In this document: positions 43,981 to 54,729 of the stretch, in pieces
Numbering within the stretch: the first letter of the stretch is position 1
Layout: the number at the start of each line of letters is the position of its first letter
Assembly: GCA_027924585.1 (NCBI GenBank)
Contig: BSBM01000643.1
Span: 20,838,001 to 20,902,000 of the forward strand
DNA length: 64,000 nt
DNA from: Larix kaempferi
Lineage: Eukaryota; Streptophyta; Pinopsida; Pinales; Pinaceae
Reading direction: 5' to 3'
Position numbers and translations under genes: made by a program
Notes under the pieces: model-generated
Told to the model about the DNA's origin: nothing
Database searches by the model: none
Seen by the model: the letters and a program-made list of their open reading frames with translations, nothing else

Positions 43981-45826
43981 AATGCATGAGTATGGATGAT
44001 GGAATCCAGTACCTTGAATTTATTCTGAAAACTAACTGTTATTAGAGTTGGATGGTGACTAGGATTGAGAATAAAATAAACTTTTGGTGCAACCATAGGC
44101 TTTCTAGGGGAGGGAGATTGGTTCTGGTTAAAAGTATTCTTGAAGTTATAGTGGTGTATTGGCAGATGTTGGCCTCTATTCATGTAGTTGTATTGGACTC
44201 TATTAGGAAGTTATGCTATACTTTTCTATGGAGACAAAGCTCTGAATATCTGGGATTTCATCTAGTGAAATGGTCAAATTTAGTGGTTCCAAAGGATCAA
44301 GGTGGTTGGGGTTTGAAAATATTATGCTCTTTAATACAGCCCTGGCAACAAAATCGCTCTAGTTATTCCTGACTAAAGATAGTCTGTGGAAAAGGATATT
44401 ACTGGATAAATATATCTATCCTTTGTCCTTGATTGATTGGATTAGGCGCAGAGACAAATCTTGCAAAAACTCATCCAATCATCAGAGAGATCTTATGAAG
44501 GCATTACAAGTCATTGAAACCCACTTAGCTTGGCAGGTAGGGATTCCATCCTTGGACTTCATGAAGGTGGTAACATCATTTCGGAACTTAAGACCGCGCT
44601 GAGGATACGGGGATATCAGACTCTGGATCAGTTTGGCTATGATCGAGACTCATCGGTATCGCATCAGCATTGGACAACATGTGAACTTCTTGGGTTGGAA
44701 GGCGATGTATTGGTGGAATGGGATTTATTCGTAGATTCACTTATCAAGAATCATATTCATCTAAGGAATGAGGAGCATTCACTTTGTTGGGCCTACAATA
44801 TAAAAGGGGGTAACTATACTGTGAAACTTGGGTATTTATATCTTTTACCTCCTCCTTGAGGAGATGCTCCTTGGTGGTCAAAATGGATTTGGAGAATCAA
44901 ATCACCCCCCAAGTCCCTCATTCATTTCTGGCTAGTATTAAAAAATAGGATTTTAACTTGGGACAAGTTAATGCATTTTGGATTTCATGGTCTGGGACTA
45001 GTTTTCTTAGTAAAGCAATGGAGGAAACATGCTTACATCTGCTAGTTGAATGTTGTTTTGTTAAGGAAGTATGGAGAGAAATGACTAATCTTGTCAATTC
45101 TCAGCCATTATAGCAAGAGACTACTGAAGAGTCCCGTTTCAGGAAGTTTTTTAATACTTTTTATTTACTACAGTTTATACCTCTCCCTATCATTATAGCT
45201 TGGAGTATCTGGTTGGCAAGGAACAACATAATTTTCAATTATAAGAGAAGACCTGTTTTTTAGATTGTATCTCAATCTTATGCACTATTTCAATATTACT
45301 CCCAAGCTCTTCCCAACAGACTAAATATTATCAGACTTCCTCCAGTGATTGATGAATCAACGGCATGGGGTTACTTTGACGGGGCATGCCAACATCGAAG
45401 AAGTGCATTTGGGTTCAGTTTACACTTGAGCAGTGAACACTATTTTCTAGGGAAGGGCAATATTGGTTCTGGGACCAATACCTTGTGGAGTTCAGTGGGT
45501 TATTTTATATGTTAAAATTAGTTAAGATCCATAATATCTTGAATATCTAGGTATGCGGTGATTCAATGTTGGTCATACAAAACATGCAAGGTAAGGTGTA
45601 TATTATTAACAATGCTCTTTCCTCTTTGGTCTAGCATCTCCTTTTGATTAGAGCAGCATTCCAAGAAATTACCTTCAGTCACGTTTATTGTGAATTCAAC
45701 CAACTTGCTAATCAAATGTCCAAACAAGGTCTCACGCTACATGATGGAGCACTGAGGTTGGAAGAATTTCAAGGGGGCACGATGATTTCCCACAAATATT
45801 CTCTATCGGAATTTTGTCAACTCTAG
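43981..45826 (+). pseudogene. LINE ORF2 C-terminus: zinc-binding region and RNase H
   Basis: INFWCNHRLSRGGRLVLVKS, FLWRQSSEYLGFHLVKWSNL and PKDQGGWGLK mark the zf-RVT region; WRIKSPPKSLIHFWLVLKN follows. The RNase H shows WGYFDGACQHRRSAFGF with the first Asp, and VCGDSMLVIQNMQG with another. HVYCEFNQLANQMSKQGL is the end motif in which the usual Ala-Asp is Ala-Asn. Frames are interrupted several times. Confidence 0.8.
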
Positions 45827-46005
45827 TATTGTACTAGTTCTTTATATTTTAGACATTGCATAATGCTCTTTTTTGAGATGATTATGGATCCCTCTCAAAC
45901 AAATATTATAGAAAGTCTTTGTTCTCTTATTTTTCTACTCACAGCACTGGGGATTGTATTTTTGACATAAATGAATCAAATACATTTTTTTTCTTGGAAG
46001 AAAAA

Positions 46006-46022
46006 AAGAAAGCATTTAGGAT
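46006..46022 (+). repeat. LINE target-site duplication, right copy
   Basis: Identical to 39755-39771; the gypsy frame resumes inside it. Confidence 0.95.
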
Positions 46023-46560
46023 GAGATATGGCCATTATGTATGTATGGTTATGCATTTCAGTCTTACTAATGCATCAACAACTACCTTTACGTGTCTTAT
46101 TGACAACATATTCAGTAAATACTTGGATAAATGTGCACGTGTATTTATTGATGATATACTTATACTATTGCACCTATTTTGAAGATTGCAGACACATATA
46201 GAGACTTTGTAGTCTACATAGATGCGTATAAAAGGGGACTAGGTGGAGTACTCTTGCAACATAGTTATGTAGTATGCTATGAATATTGAAAACTAAAAGA
46301 ACATGGGAGAAACTATGCTACTCTTGACATAGAATTTGTTGCAATAATTCATGCATTAAAACTATGGATACAGTATTTATTGTGTGGAATATTTTTACTA
46401 TTGATTAATAATATTGGGTTAAAGTATTTATTTGACCAACAAAATATAAATTCTAGGCAAACTAGATGGTTGGCATTTATTAGTGAATATGATTTTGAGA
46501 TCAAGCATATAAAAGGAAAGTAGAACAAGGTTGTTGATGCATTAAGTAGGAGTATATGCC
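46023..46560 (+). pseudogene. gypsy copy A reverse transcriptase 3' part and RNase H
   Basis: MRYGHYVCMVMHFSLTNAST and ARVFIDDILIL complete the reverse-transcriptase palm, with both catalytic Asp of FIDD present. The text then jumps to PILKIADTYRDFVVYIDA, so the thumb and connection seen in copy B are deleted. RNase H follows: GLGGVLLQ, NYATLDIEFVAIIHALKLW, NNIGLKYLFDQQN, DFEIKHIKGK, a stop, then VVDALSR. No integrase follows. Confidence 0.85.
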
Positions 46561-46598
46561 CAATTCATATGACTACTATTAGTACTTGTAAACATTAG

Positions 46599-47555
46599 TG
46601 TGATTGTAAATATTTTCAAATATATTTTAATGAAATAATAAGGTACCATGACACCACAAGTAGGGAAGGTAGTGCAAGATTGAGAAGTCCAAGTATCAAC
46701 CAGCATTATCTTCTCTTCTTAAATGAGGAAGTGGTTGAAACTCCCTTCCTATAATATAGCCATATTCCCAAATATTTATCCATGTGTTATCCTCTTGTTA
46801 ATGAGGGATAAGAAAGAGTAAAAAAAAAACTCTCTCCCTATTCCATGAAGGAGTAATTCAAATAAGTGAAAGAAGAACAATAATAGGAGGATGATTCTTA
46901 AATAAAAGTGGGAAAAGAATAGTGGATTGTAATTAATATTTGGCAAGTTAACTATTGAGTATAGCTGTGAGTAAGAAGACCAAAACTGTTCAACTTCAAT
47001 CTGATTAAGAACAATACAAAACTCTTTATGATCATACTGAAGAGAACTATGAAGTGTTGTATAAGGAAAGAAATGTGAGTGCATATTATTTCAATTTCGT
47101 GGATTGGTAAAAGATGATATCTTGAACATGCATAAACAAGTGTACAAAACTCCATATGCATGTTGCTCTGTGCACTATATGTGTTAGGTGGGGCATGCAC
47201 AATATTGTTATGAACATTGGATGTGTTGGGTTTGGTAAATATTGAAAGTGTACTTTGTTTAGTAGAATTGATTTGAGCTCTGTGAGGTAATTCTATCTAA
47301 GGGAAATTGAGAAACATAACCCCTACTTTGTGCTAGTGGTTTCATGGGGTAAATTATCAAATAGAAAGTACAAAGTGTATTTAGAGATTTTATAGTTGGG
47401 TGGTTCGTGGACCTGCCCAAGTCAGTTAATACTTGGAGAACTAAATTCTGGAAGAAGATAAGTTTTTGCTTTATTCTTGTTGTAATTTATATTATTCTTT
47501 TATAATAAAAGATTGGACTCATTTTACTGTTTACTATATAAGTAATCCATACTAT
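46599..47555 (+). repeat. LTR-like repeat, third copy of the 33-34 kb family
   Basis: From GTGTGATTGTAAATATTTTC onward this aligns with the minus strand from about 34120 downward, and in part with 34283-34800. A degenerate primer-site-like AGTGGTTTCATGG lies at about 47335. The element is interrupted at 47555 by a copia insertion and continues at 52560 to about 52800. Confidence 0.65.
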
Positions 47556-48028
47556 TGTTAGAAAAACAAGATCGCGGAGCAATAATAAACAAGATGCAAA
47601 TATAAATACACAAACAAATTACAAGAGAGACATCAATATAACGTGGTTCAACCAAGATGGGCTACGTCCACACATAAATTGCCAGTCCTTATTATTATAC
47701 CATCCAGCAAATGAAGGGATACAACCCGCAGCACATCCGCTGTAACTTCCTCTTCACTCTCTCTCAGTCTCTCTTCCATGATCTCACAGATATTTACAAT
47801 GCTACAATACAATACACAGTCATATTACAATGTCTTCCTTTTAAAGGGGAAATACCATGGGAAAATACCACGGGTTACCCAAAACCATGGGCCCGTAATC
47901 TGTTGGGGTAAAAACAACCCATAACAACCCCCCGTTGTGCGTGCCAAGATCATAACCAAACTTGGGGTACAAACATGGCTGAAACAACATCATCTATGAG
48001 ATTGGAAGATCAAGCTCCACAACCAACA
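47556..48028 (-). repeat. copia 3' LTR
   Basis: 473 bp from TGTTAG to CCAACA on the plus strand, matching 52066-52554 except for scattered changes and an indel near 47925. Confidence 0.95.
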
Positions 48029-48114
48029 ATCTCCCACTTGGAGACTGATCACAATAACTCCACTGCTGTTGTACTTGCTGGACCTTGGACTTGGAAAATT
48101 TCTCATCTTCACCT

Positions 48115-49620
48115 TCACGCTAGAAGGCCAACTGAAACCAAGCAGGAACTCAATTTCTCTCTAGTCACTACCTTTGTAAACATGTCTACAGGATTCTGGC
48201 TAGTATGTATCTTCTCCAGCTTCAACAGTTCATCTTCCAGAACATAGCGTATGAAATGGTACTTGAGCTGTGTATGTTTAGTCCTAGAATGGAAGGCTGA
48301 GTTCTTTGCAAGATGAATGACAGTCTGGATGTCACTATACAACCTGCTATCCTTCTGTTTCTTACCCAATTCCTCCATAAAACTCTGTAGCCAAATCATC
48401 TCTTTACTAGCCTCTGTAGCAACAATATACTCTGCTTCCGTTGTTGAAAGTGCAACAACCTTTTGTAGTTTCGAAATCCAACTTACTGTTGTTCCACCTA
48501 CAGTAAACATATACCTTGTGGTGCTCCTCCTGCTATCCTTATCACTTGCCATATACGCATCAACATATCCCTGTAGAACAGTGTCTGAACCTCAAAAACA
48601 TAATACATGAGTGGTAGTACCTCTCATATACCTGAGAATCCACTGTACTTCCTTCCAATGTTCTTTCCCTGGATTGCTCATATATCTGCTCACAACTCCC
48701 ACTGCATGTGCAATATCTGGTCTTGTGCACACCATGGCATACATCAAGCTGCCAACTACTGATGAATAGGGAATCTTGGACATGTAGTCTATCTCTTCCT
48801 GTGTCTTGGGACACATTTCCTTACTTAGTTTGAAATGGATGGCCAAAGGTGTACTAACTAGTTGTGCATTCTCCATTCTGAACCTTTCCAACACCTTTTG
48901 TATGTACTCACCCTGAGACAATGTCAATTTGTGATTTTTCATGTCTCTTGTTATTCTCATACCAAGGATTTGCTTTGCAGCACCCAAATCCTTCATCACA
49001 AATGAATTAGTTAACTTCCTTTTGAGCACATTTATATCCTGCATGTTAGACCCTGCAACAAGCATGTCATCCACATACAATAACAAGATAATATATCTTC
49101 CATTATCTAGCCTCTTGAAATAAACATAGTAGTCATAATGACATCTACTATAACCTTGTTCTTTCATAAACCTGTCAAATTTTAAATACCACTGCCTTGG
49201 AGCTTGCTTCAAGCCATACAAGCTCTTTTTCAACCTGCATACCAAATTCTCCTTCCCTTTGACCTCATACCCTTGTGGCTGTGGCATATATATCTCTTCC
49301 TCCAAATCCCCATGGACAAAGGTTGTTTTTACATCTAACTGTTCAAGATGCAAATCTTCTACCGCCACTAGACTTAAAATAGTCCTAATTGAAGTCATCT
49401 TAACAACATGAGAAAATATTTCATCAAAATCTATACCTTTCTTCTGTGCAAACCCCTTTACAACAAGTTTGGCCTTGTACCGCTTCTTACCTCCATCTTC
49501 TTCCTTCAACCTGTAAAACCATTTGTTCTGCAATGATCTTTTACCAGTAGGAAATTGAACCAAATCCCAAGTCTGGTTTCCTACCAATGAGTCCATCTCC
49601 TCATTCATGCTTGCTCCCAC
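48115..49620 (-). pseudogene. copia reverse transcriptase and RNase H
   Basis: A 342-codon open stretch carries DEIFSHVVKMTSIR, HLEQLDVKTTFVHGDLEEEI, GLKQAPRQWYLKF, the catalytic ILLLYVDDMLVAGS, MKDLGAAKQILGM and VGSLMYAMVCTRPDIAHAVG. A single TGA at about 48592 after VLCF interrupts the join to RNase H. RNase H continues in frame through GYVDAYMASD, STTEAEYIVATEASKE and LAKNSAFHSRTKH to its stop at 48115. Apart from that codon and one near 49621 the region could encode an intact enzyme. Confidence 0.95.
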
Positions 49621-49775
49621 TTCTTTCTAGTTTCCACCTGCATTGCTTCTTCATAACATTTTGGTTCACCAGAATCAGTCATTAATAAATAATACATTGA
49701 AAGAGAGTATCGTTCAGGGAGTCTACTTAACCTGGTATATCTTCTTACACTTGCAGGAGTTTCAAGTACTTGCTG

Positions 49776-51182
49776 TTATTCTTGATTTTCTAGCACCTTT
49801 GGAACTTCATTTTCTTTAATTTCATCAAGTACTGTGTACTCTGTGTTTTTATTTTCTTGTTTCTTTCCCTGCAATTGATCCTTATACATGACCTTTTCAT
49901 TGAATATCACATCTCTACTCCTAATGATTTTGTTATTTTCGTAATCCCATAAGTGATAACCAAAATCATCAACCCCATATCCAATAAAGGTACATTTCTT
50001 GGATTTAGCTTCAAGCTTTGTTCTATTTTCTTTATCAATATGGACAAATGCTTCACAACCAAAAGTTATCATAAATGAGTAGTTTATCTTTTTACCTGTC
50101 CATGCCTCCTCTGGAATACCACCATCCAAAGCACTTGAAGGCCCTCTGTTTATTAAGTAAACAACAGTATTTACAACATCTGCCCAAAACTGTAAGGGCA
50201 ACCCTACATGCAATCTCATACACCTTGCACGCTCCATGATCGTTCTATTCATCCTTTCTGACACACCATTTTATTGTGGTGTTCCTGGGATTGTCTTCTC
50301 TCTACGAATCCCATGGTATGAACAGAAACTATCAAACTCCTTCCCACAGTACTCACCTCCATTATCAAATCTGAGACACTTCAAACTTTTTCCTATCTCA
50401 TTCTCAACCAAATATTTCCACTTCTTAAAAGTAGCAAACACATCATATTTCTTTCTAATGCAATAAACCCAAGTTTTCCTAGTTGCATCATCAATAAATG
50501 TAACATAATAATGAGATCCACCAAGAGATTTTACCTGAGCCAGTCCCCATACATCTGTATGCACAAGCTCTAACTTTTCATTCTTCTTATGTTTCCCAAC
50601 ATTGAGAACTCCGACTCTCTTCTATTTTCCATAAACAAAGTTCTCACAGAATTCCAAACTTACCTGCTTCAGATCTGGCAACAACTTCCTTGAGTGGAGA
50701 ATCTGCATCCCCTTCTCAGTCATGTGGCCAAGCCTGTGATACCACAATGTTGTATCCGTTCCCATGGAAGCTAAAGAGATAGAATGGTCAATATTATAAG
50801 GACATAAATACAACGTACAAATCATGTCTCCTTTTGCTATCACCATTGATCCTTTAGTGATTTTCCACCACGGTTCTCCAAACGTATATAAACAGCTGCC
50901 ATCTCCCAACTGCCCTGTTGAGATTAGATTTATTTTCATAGCAGGAGTATGCCTTACATATTTCAGCAGCCATTCAGTTCCATTCTTAAATTTTATCCAT
51001 ACCTTACCCATTCCAACAATTTTACATGGCTCATCATCACCCAATAAAACATGTCCAAAATCACCTGGAACATAATCATGAAAGTATTTCCTATGGGGTG
51101 TAGCATGACATGAAGCCCCTGAATCTACTACCCAGTAATCACTAGTATTATCTAATGCAAGAATCAAAGCATCTTGTAACAC
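49776..51182 (-). pseudogene. copia protease and integrase
   Basis: The protease site is intact (YWVVDSGASCHATP). The integrase zinc region reads WYHRLGH then FCENF, where the second Cys has become Phe. The catalytic triad is complete: HTDVWGLAQV, RFDNGGEYC and NGVSERMNRT. Stops at the codon before KRVG (TAG, 50622-50624), before NGVSE (TAA, about 50265-50273) and after ENQE (TAA, 49776-49778) are each one C-to-T change away from Gln. FWADVVNTVVYLINR and FGCEAFVH follow. Confidence 0.93.
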
Positions 51183-51952
51183 GTCACCTGCTACATTTAC
51201 TTCCTAAGTAGTCTCATGTTTTCCATCTCCTTCTTCTTTAGAGATCTGCAGTCTTTCTTCAGATGTCATTTCTTTCCACAATTCCAGCACTCTATCTTTC
51301 TCAGTCTGAAATTAGATCTGCCCTTTTTAGACTTCCTGCGATTACCTTGGCTCTTTCCTCTCTCCCTTTCTCTTCCCCTACTCTCCATGGTCAACACATT
51401 ACCTGATGTCTCACATGTGTTTTTTATTCGCATTTCCTCGCCAAGAATAACACCAACAACCTCATCAAATTTCAAGGTGTTTGAACCAGAGACAAAGTTA
51501 CTTACAGCCATGACCAAGCCATTCCAGCTTTCTAGCAATGAACACAAGATTAGAAGAGCCCTAACCTCACCATCAAAGTTCACACTTACAGAACTCAGTT
51601 GATTTGTAACCATATTAAATTCATTTAAATGATCAGTAACAGATCCAGCTTCTGACATCTTCATATTAAATAAACGCTTCATTAGAAATACCTTATTGGA
51701 GGCCGAGGGTTTTTCATACATCTTACCCAATGCGCTCATCAAACCCTCCGTTGTCTTTTCTTTTGAGATATTGAAAGCCACTGACGAAGCCAGGGACAAT
51801 CGTATTGTTCCCAGTGCCTTTCTGTCAAGAACCTCCCATTCTTCGTCCTTCATAGTCGCTGGTTGTTTTGCTTTTCCTCCCAACGACAGGAATAGATCCT
51901 TCTGGTACATATAGTACTCCATTTGCATCTTCCATAACTGGTAGTTTTGCAA
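51183..51952 (-). pseudogene. copia gag with interrupted zinc knuckle
   Basis: From MQNYQLWKMQMEYYMYQKDL at 51952 the capsid core is open: TIRLSLASSVAFNI, MYEKPSASNKVFLMKRLFN and LLESWNGLVMAVSN. A basic Arg/Lys/Ser tail follows, then the knuckle CWNCGKK-stop-HLKKDC, in which a TGA (51266-51268) replaces one residue between the second Cys and the His. Two more stops lie before the protease. Confidence 0.93.
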
Positions 51953-52050
51953 TTAAAATTATCGACCTTAAACTTTCCTTCTTCCGCCAATACTCCCACT
52001 CAAACCAGAAACCCTAGTTTCCTACGAGTTTATCTGCCAAATAGACCTTT

Positions 52051-52063
52051 GGCTCTGATACCA
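52051..52063 (-). other. Primer-binding site, tRNA-iMet
   Basis: On the minus strand TGGTATCAGAGCC begins two bases after the LTR end. Confidence 0.95.
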
Positions 52064-52065
52064 AT

Positions 52066-52554
52066 TGTTAGAAAAATAGGATCGCAGAGCAATAATAAAC
52101 AAGATGCAAATATAAATACACAAACACATTACAAGAGAGACACCAATATAATGTGGTTCACCCAAGATGGGCTACGTCCACACAGAAATTGCCAGTCCTT
52201 ATTATTATGCCATCCAGTAAATGAAGGGATACAACCCGCAGCACATCCGCTGCAACTTCCTCTTCACTCTCTCTCAATCTCTCTTCCATGATCTCGTAGA
52301 TCTTTACAATGCTACAATACAATACACAGTCGTATTACAATGTCTTCTTTTTAAAGGGGAAATACCACGGGTTACCCAAAACCATAAGCCCGTAGTCTGT
52401 TGGCGCAAAAACAACCCATAACAAGAACAAAAATTCGGGGGCACTGCCCTCGGACCCCCTTTGTGCATGCTGGGATCATAACCAAACCTGGGGTACAAAC
52501 ACGGCTGAAACAACATCATCTATGAGACTGGAAGATCAAGCTCCATAACCAACA
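52066..52554 (-). repeat. copia 5' LTR
   Basis: 489 bp. It carries a GC-rich stretch at about 52423-52470 (GGGGGCACTGCCCTCGGACC) that is mostly missing from the 3' LTR, where CCCCCCGTTG stands instead. Confidence 0.95.
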
Positions 52555-52961
52555 ACTATAATGTGCATGCAAAATAATAAAAATTTAAAAATAAATAGAG
52601 TTATACATACACTTACTTTTTGATTCCATGAATAATAAAAGTAAGGTTTTTTCTACTTGAAAAAATATATATATTTAAATAAAAATTGCTTCAAGATTAC
52701 ATATTTATAAATTTATGAAGGAAATCTTTCATTTGTATTTCTAATTGAAGCAAATATATCTTTAACATATTCCTTATAGTTTGGGAATAGAATAGGAATT
52801 TCTATGATCACTTTATTTACAAACAAAACCAAAGTTCAAAATAAATATGAACTCTACTACATTATTTACAACTTAAAATATTAGATATTTAATTGCTTAT
52901 ATTTTCTTATGAATTAAATAGAGTAATAAAAATTATTCTATTTACAATCCTTGTCTAGCAT
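52555..52961 (+). repeat. Continuation of the LTR-like repeat after the copia
   Basis: AATGTGCATGCAAAATAATA resumes the text broken at 47555, and matches 34808-35050 for about 250 bp (AAGCAAATATATCTTT). It ends at the boundary of gypsy copy B. Confidence 0.65.
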
Positions 52962-54200
52962 TTAGATTCGTCTAGCATTCAGATTCGTCTGATCTGGTAG
53001 ATATTTCAGCCCGATGTTATCTATCATTAAGGTAAATTTTCTGCCAATTAGATGGTGACGACACATTTTTAAAGCGTGAATTAATGCTAATAATTCCAGA
53101 TCATAAGTGGAATAATTCTTCTCGTGTATTTTTAGCTTTCTAGATTCATAGGCTACAGCATGTCCCTCCTGCGTTAGGACTCCTCCAAGTCCGTCATTGC
53201 ATGCATTTGTACATACTACAAAATCCTTATTAGGGTCTGCAATCCTCAAAATAGGCGTGGTAGTCAGTAGTTTTTTCAACTTTTTAAAACTGTCCGCGCA
53301 CTTTTGATCCCATACAAACTTCTTTCCCTTCTTCTGCGAGGACTTAATGGGGTTTGCAATCTTCGAAAACCCTTCAACGAATTTTCTGTAATACCCAGTA
53401 ATACCCATAAATGATCGTACATCCGTCACATCTTTAGGGACCGGCCATTCATTAATGGCTTTTATCTTAGTGGGATCAACTGAAATTTCCTCCTTAGAGA
53501 TTATGTGTCCCAAGTACTGAATCTTGTCTTTGTAAAAATCACACTTACTGAACTTAGCATATAACTGGTGATCTCTCAGAACTTGCAGAATGATACGCAG
53601 ATGTTCATCATGCTCTTCCTTGCTCTTAGAATATACCAAATGTCATCGATAAACACAACGGCGAACTTATCCAAGTATTTGTGCAGAATTTTATTCATTA
53701 GGCACATAAATACCGCCGGGGCATTAGTCAATCCAAACGGCATGACCACAAACTCATAATGTCCATACCAAGTTCTAAAGGTTGTTTTGAAAATGTCTTC
53801 ATCCTTCACCCGAACCTGATGATATCCTGACCGTAAATCAATCTTTGAGAAGATCGTCGCTCCGCGTAGCCGATCAAATAGATCATCAATGCGGGGCAGC
53901 GGGTATCTATTCTTGATCGTCATTTTGTTCAGTTGACGATAATCTATGAAAAGCCTTAAGGTGCCATCTTTCTTTTTAACAAAAATGATCGGTGCTCCCC
54001 AAGGAGACACGCTAGGTCTGATATACTTTTTATCAATCAGTTCCTTCAACTGGGATTTCAACTCATTCAAATCTAGTATATTCATCCTGTATGGAGCTTT
54101 GGAATTTGGCACTGCACCCGGTATTAATTCAATAGTGAAATCTAGATCTCTTTTTGGAGGTAATCCGGGAATCTCTTCAGGAAAAACATCCTGGAAATCC
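52962..54200 (-). pseudogene. gypsy copy B reverse transcriptase and RNase H
   Basis: In one frame: [99 protein letters not shown] and the catalytic [10 protein letters not shown] one-base deletion right after FIDDI moves the frame to [13 protein letters not shown], and then DVRSFMGITGYYRKFVEGFS, the RNase H GLGGVLTQEGHAVAYESRKL, NYSTYDLELLALIHALKMC and DNIGLKYLPDQTN. It ends abruptly at NLNARR. Restrained decay otherwise. Confidence 0.92.
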
Positions 54201-54718
54201 TTTCAGACAGGTATGTCTTCTAATTTCAGTTTTTCTTTTGTAGTAGTCAACTCATCATTCACTACATTTACTGCAAATAATTGACATCGTTTCCTAACTG
54301 CTCTCTTGACTTGCATCGCTGAAATCTGTCTAAGTGATGTCTCTCTTGGAATACCTTTTACTTCTACTGCTTCTCCTTCGTCATTTATACATGTAAAATT
54401 CTTCTCATAGCAATTTAGAATGACATGATGGGCTTCTAACCAGTCCATTCCGATTAGGATATCATATGATCCTAATGGTAAAACATTTAGCTTGACCTGT
54501 TTTGTTAGTTGATTAATAGATAAAACGCAACTTTCCAAGAAATCGGAAACTTTTCTTTTTGTTCCTATTGCTAGTCTAACTAACCAGGATTTACTAAATT
54601 TTTCTGTTTTCAACTTAAAACTTTCGACAATATCAAGGGATATGTAACTCAGACTAGCACCTAGGTCAATCAAAATAGAAACTGGACGGTTTTGTAGCAT
54701 ACCTTCAACCTCTACCAT
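54201..54718 (-). pseudogene. gypsy copy B protease
   Basis: PVSILIDLGASLSYISLDIV is the retropepsin site with Leu where the family has Ser or Thr (DSG or DTG). IGTKRKVSDF and YDILIGMDWLEAHH follow, the usual downstream landmarks. A TGA after LEDIPV separates it from the reverse transcriptase in the same frame. A TAA lies just upstream, in HQVSM's leader. Confidence 0.85.
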
Positions 54719-54729
54719 TGAGACTTGGT

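Larger units (their letters stand above)
39772..46005 (+). mobile_element. Near full-length L1-type LINE inside gypsy reverse transcriptase
   Basis: The element is about 6.2 kb and bounded by an identical 17-bp target duplication. It carries an ORF1 with a zinc knuckle, and an ORF2 with endonuclease, reverse transcriptase and RNase H. It ends in a short A-rich tail (GGAAGAAAAA). The flanking gypsy codons KKAFR and MRYGHY join across the site, proving insertion into a pre-existing gypsy copy. Frameshifts and stops show it has decayed since. Confidence 0.95.
37229..46598 (+). mobile_element. Ty3/gypsy retrotransposon copy A, split by a LINE
   Basis: An LTR end (...TATTACA, 37304) and an iMet primer site at 37308-37319 start a plus-strand element with gag, protease, reverse transcriptase and RNase H. 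Reverse transcriptase stops at 39771 and resumes at 46023 with a LINE between. No integrase follows RNase H. It belongs to the same family as copy B at 53-56 kb: gag motifs EFKKIKPTTFDGE here and EFKKIKPPTFNGE there. Numerous stops; inactive. Confidence 0.85.
47556..52554 (-). mobile_element. Ty1/copia retrotransposon, complete and relatively young
   Basis: LTRs at 47556-48028 and 52066-52554 and a 5-bp target duplication ACTAT (47551-47555, 52555-52559) bound a 4,999-bp element. The iMet primer site (52051-52063) and purine tract (48029-48041) place it on the minus strand. The gag-pol frame is nearly continuous, with about seven nonsense codons and no obvious large deletion, which makes it the best-preserved element here. 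Confidence 0.97.

Noticed and set aside
48941-49123. Plus-strand frame opposite copia reverse transcriptase
   Set aside because: Shadow of a clearly coding minus-strand frame.
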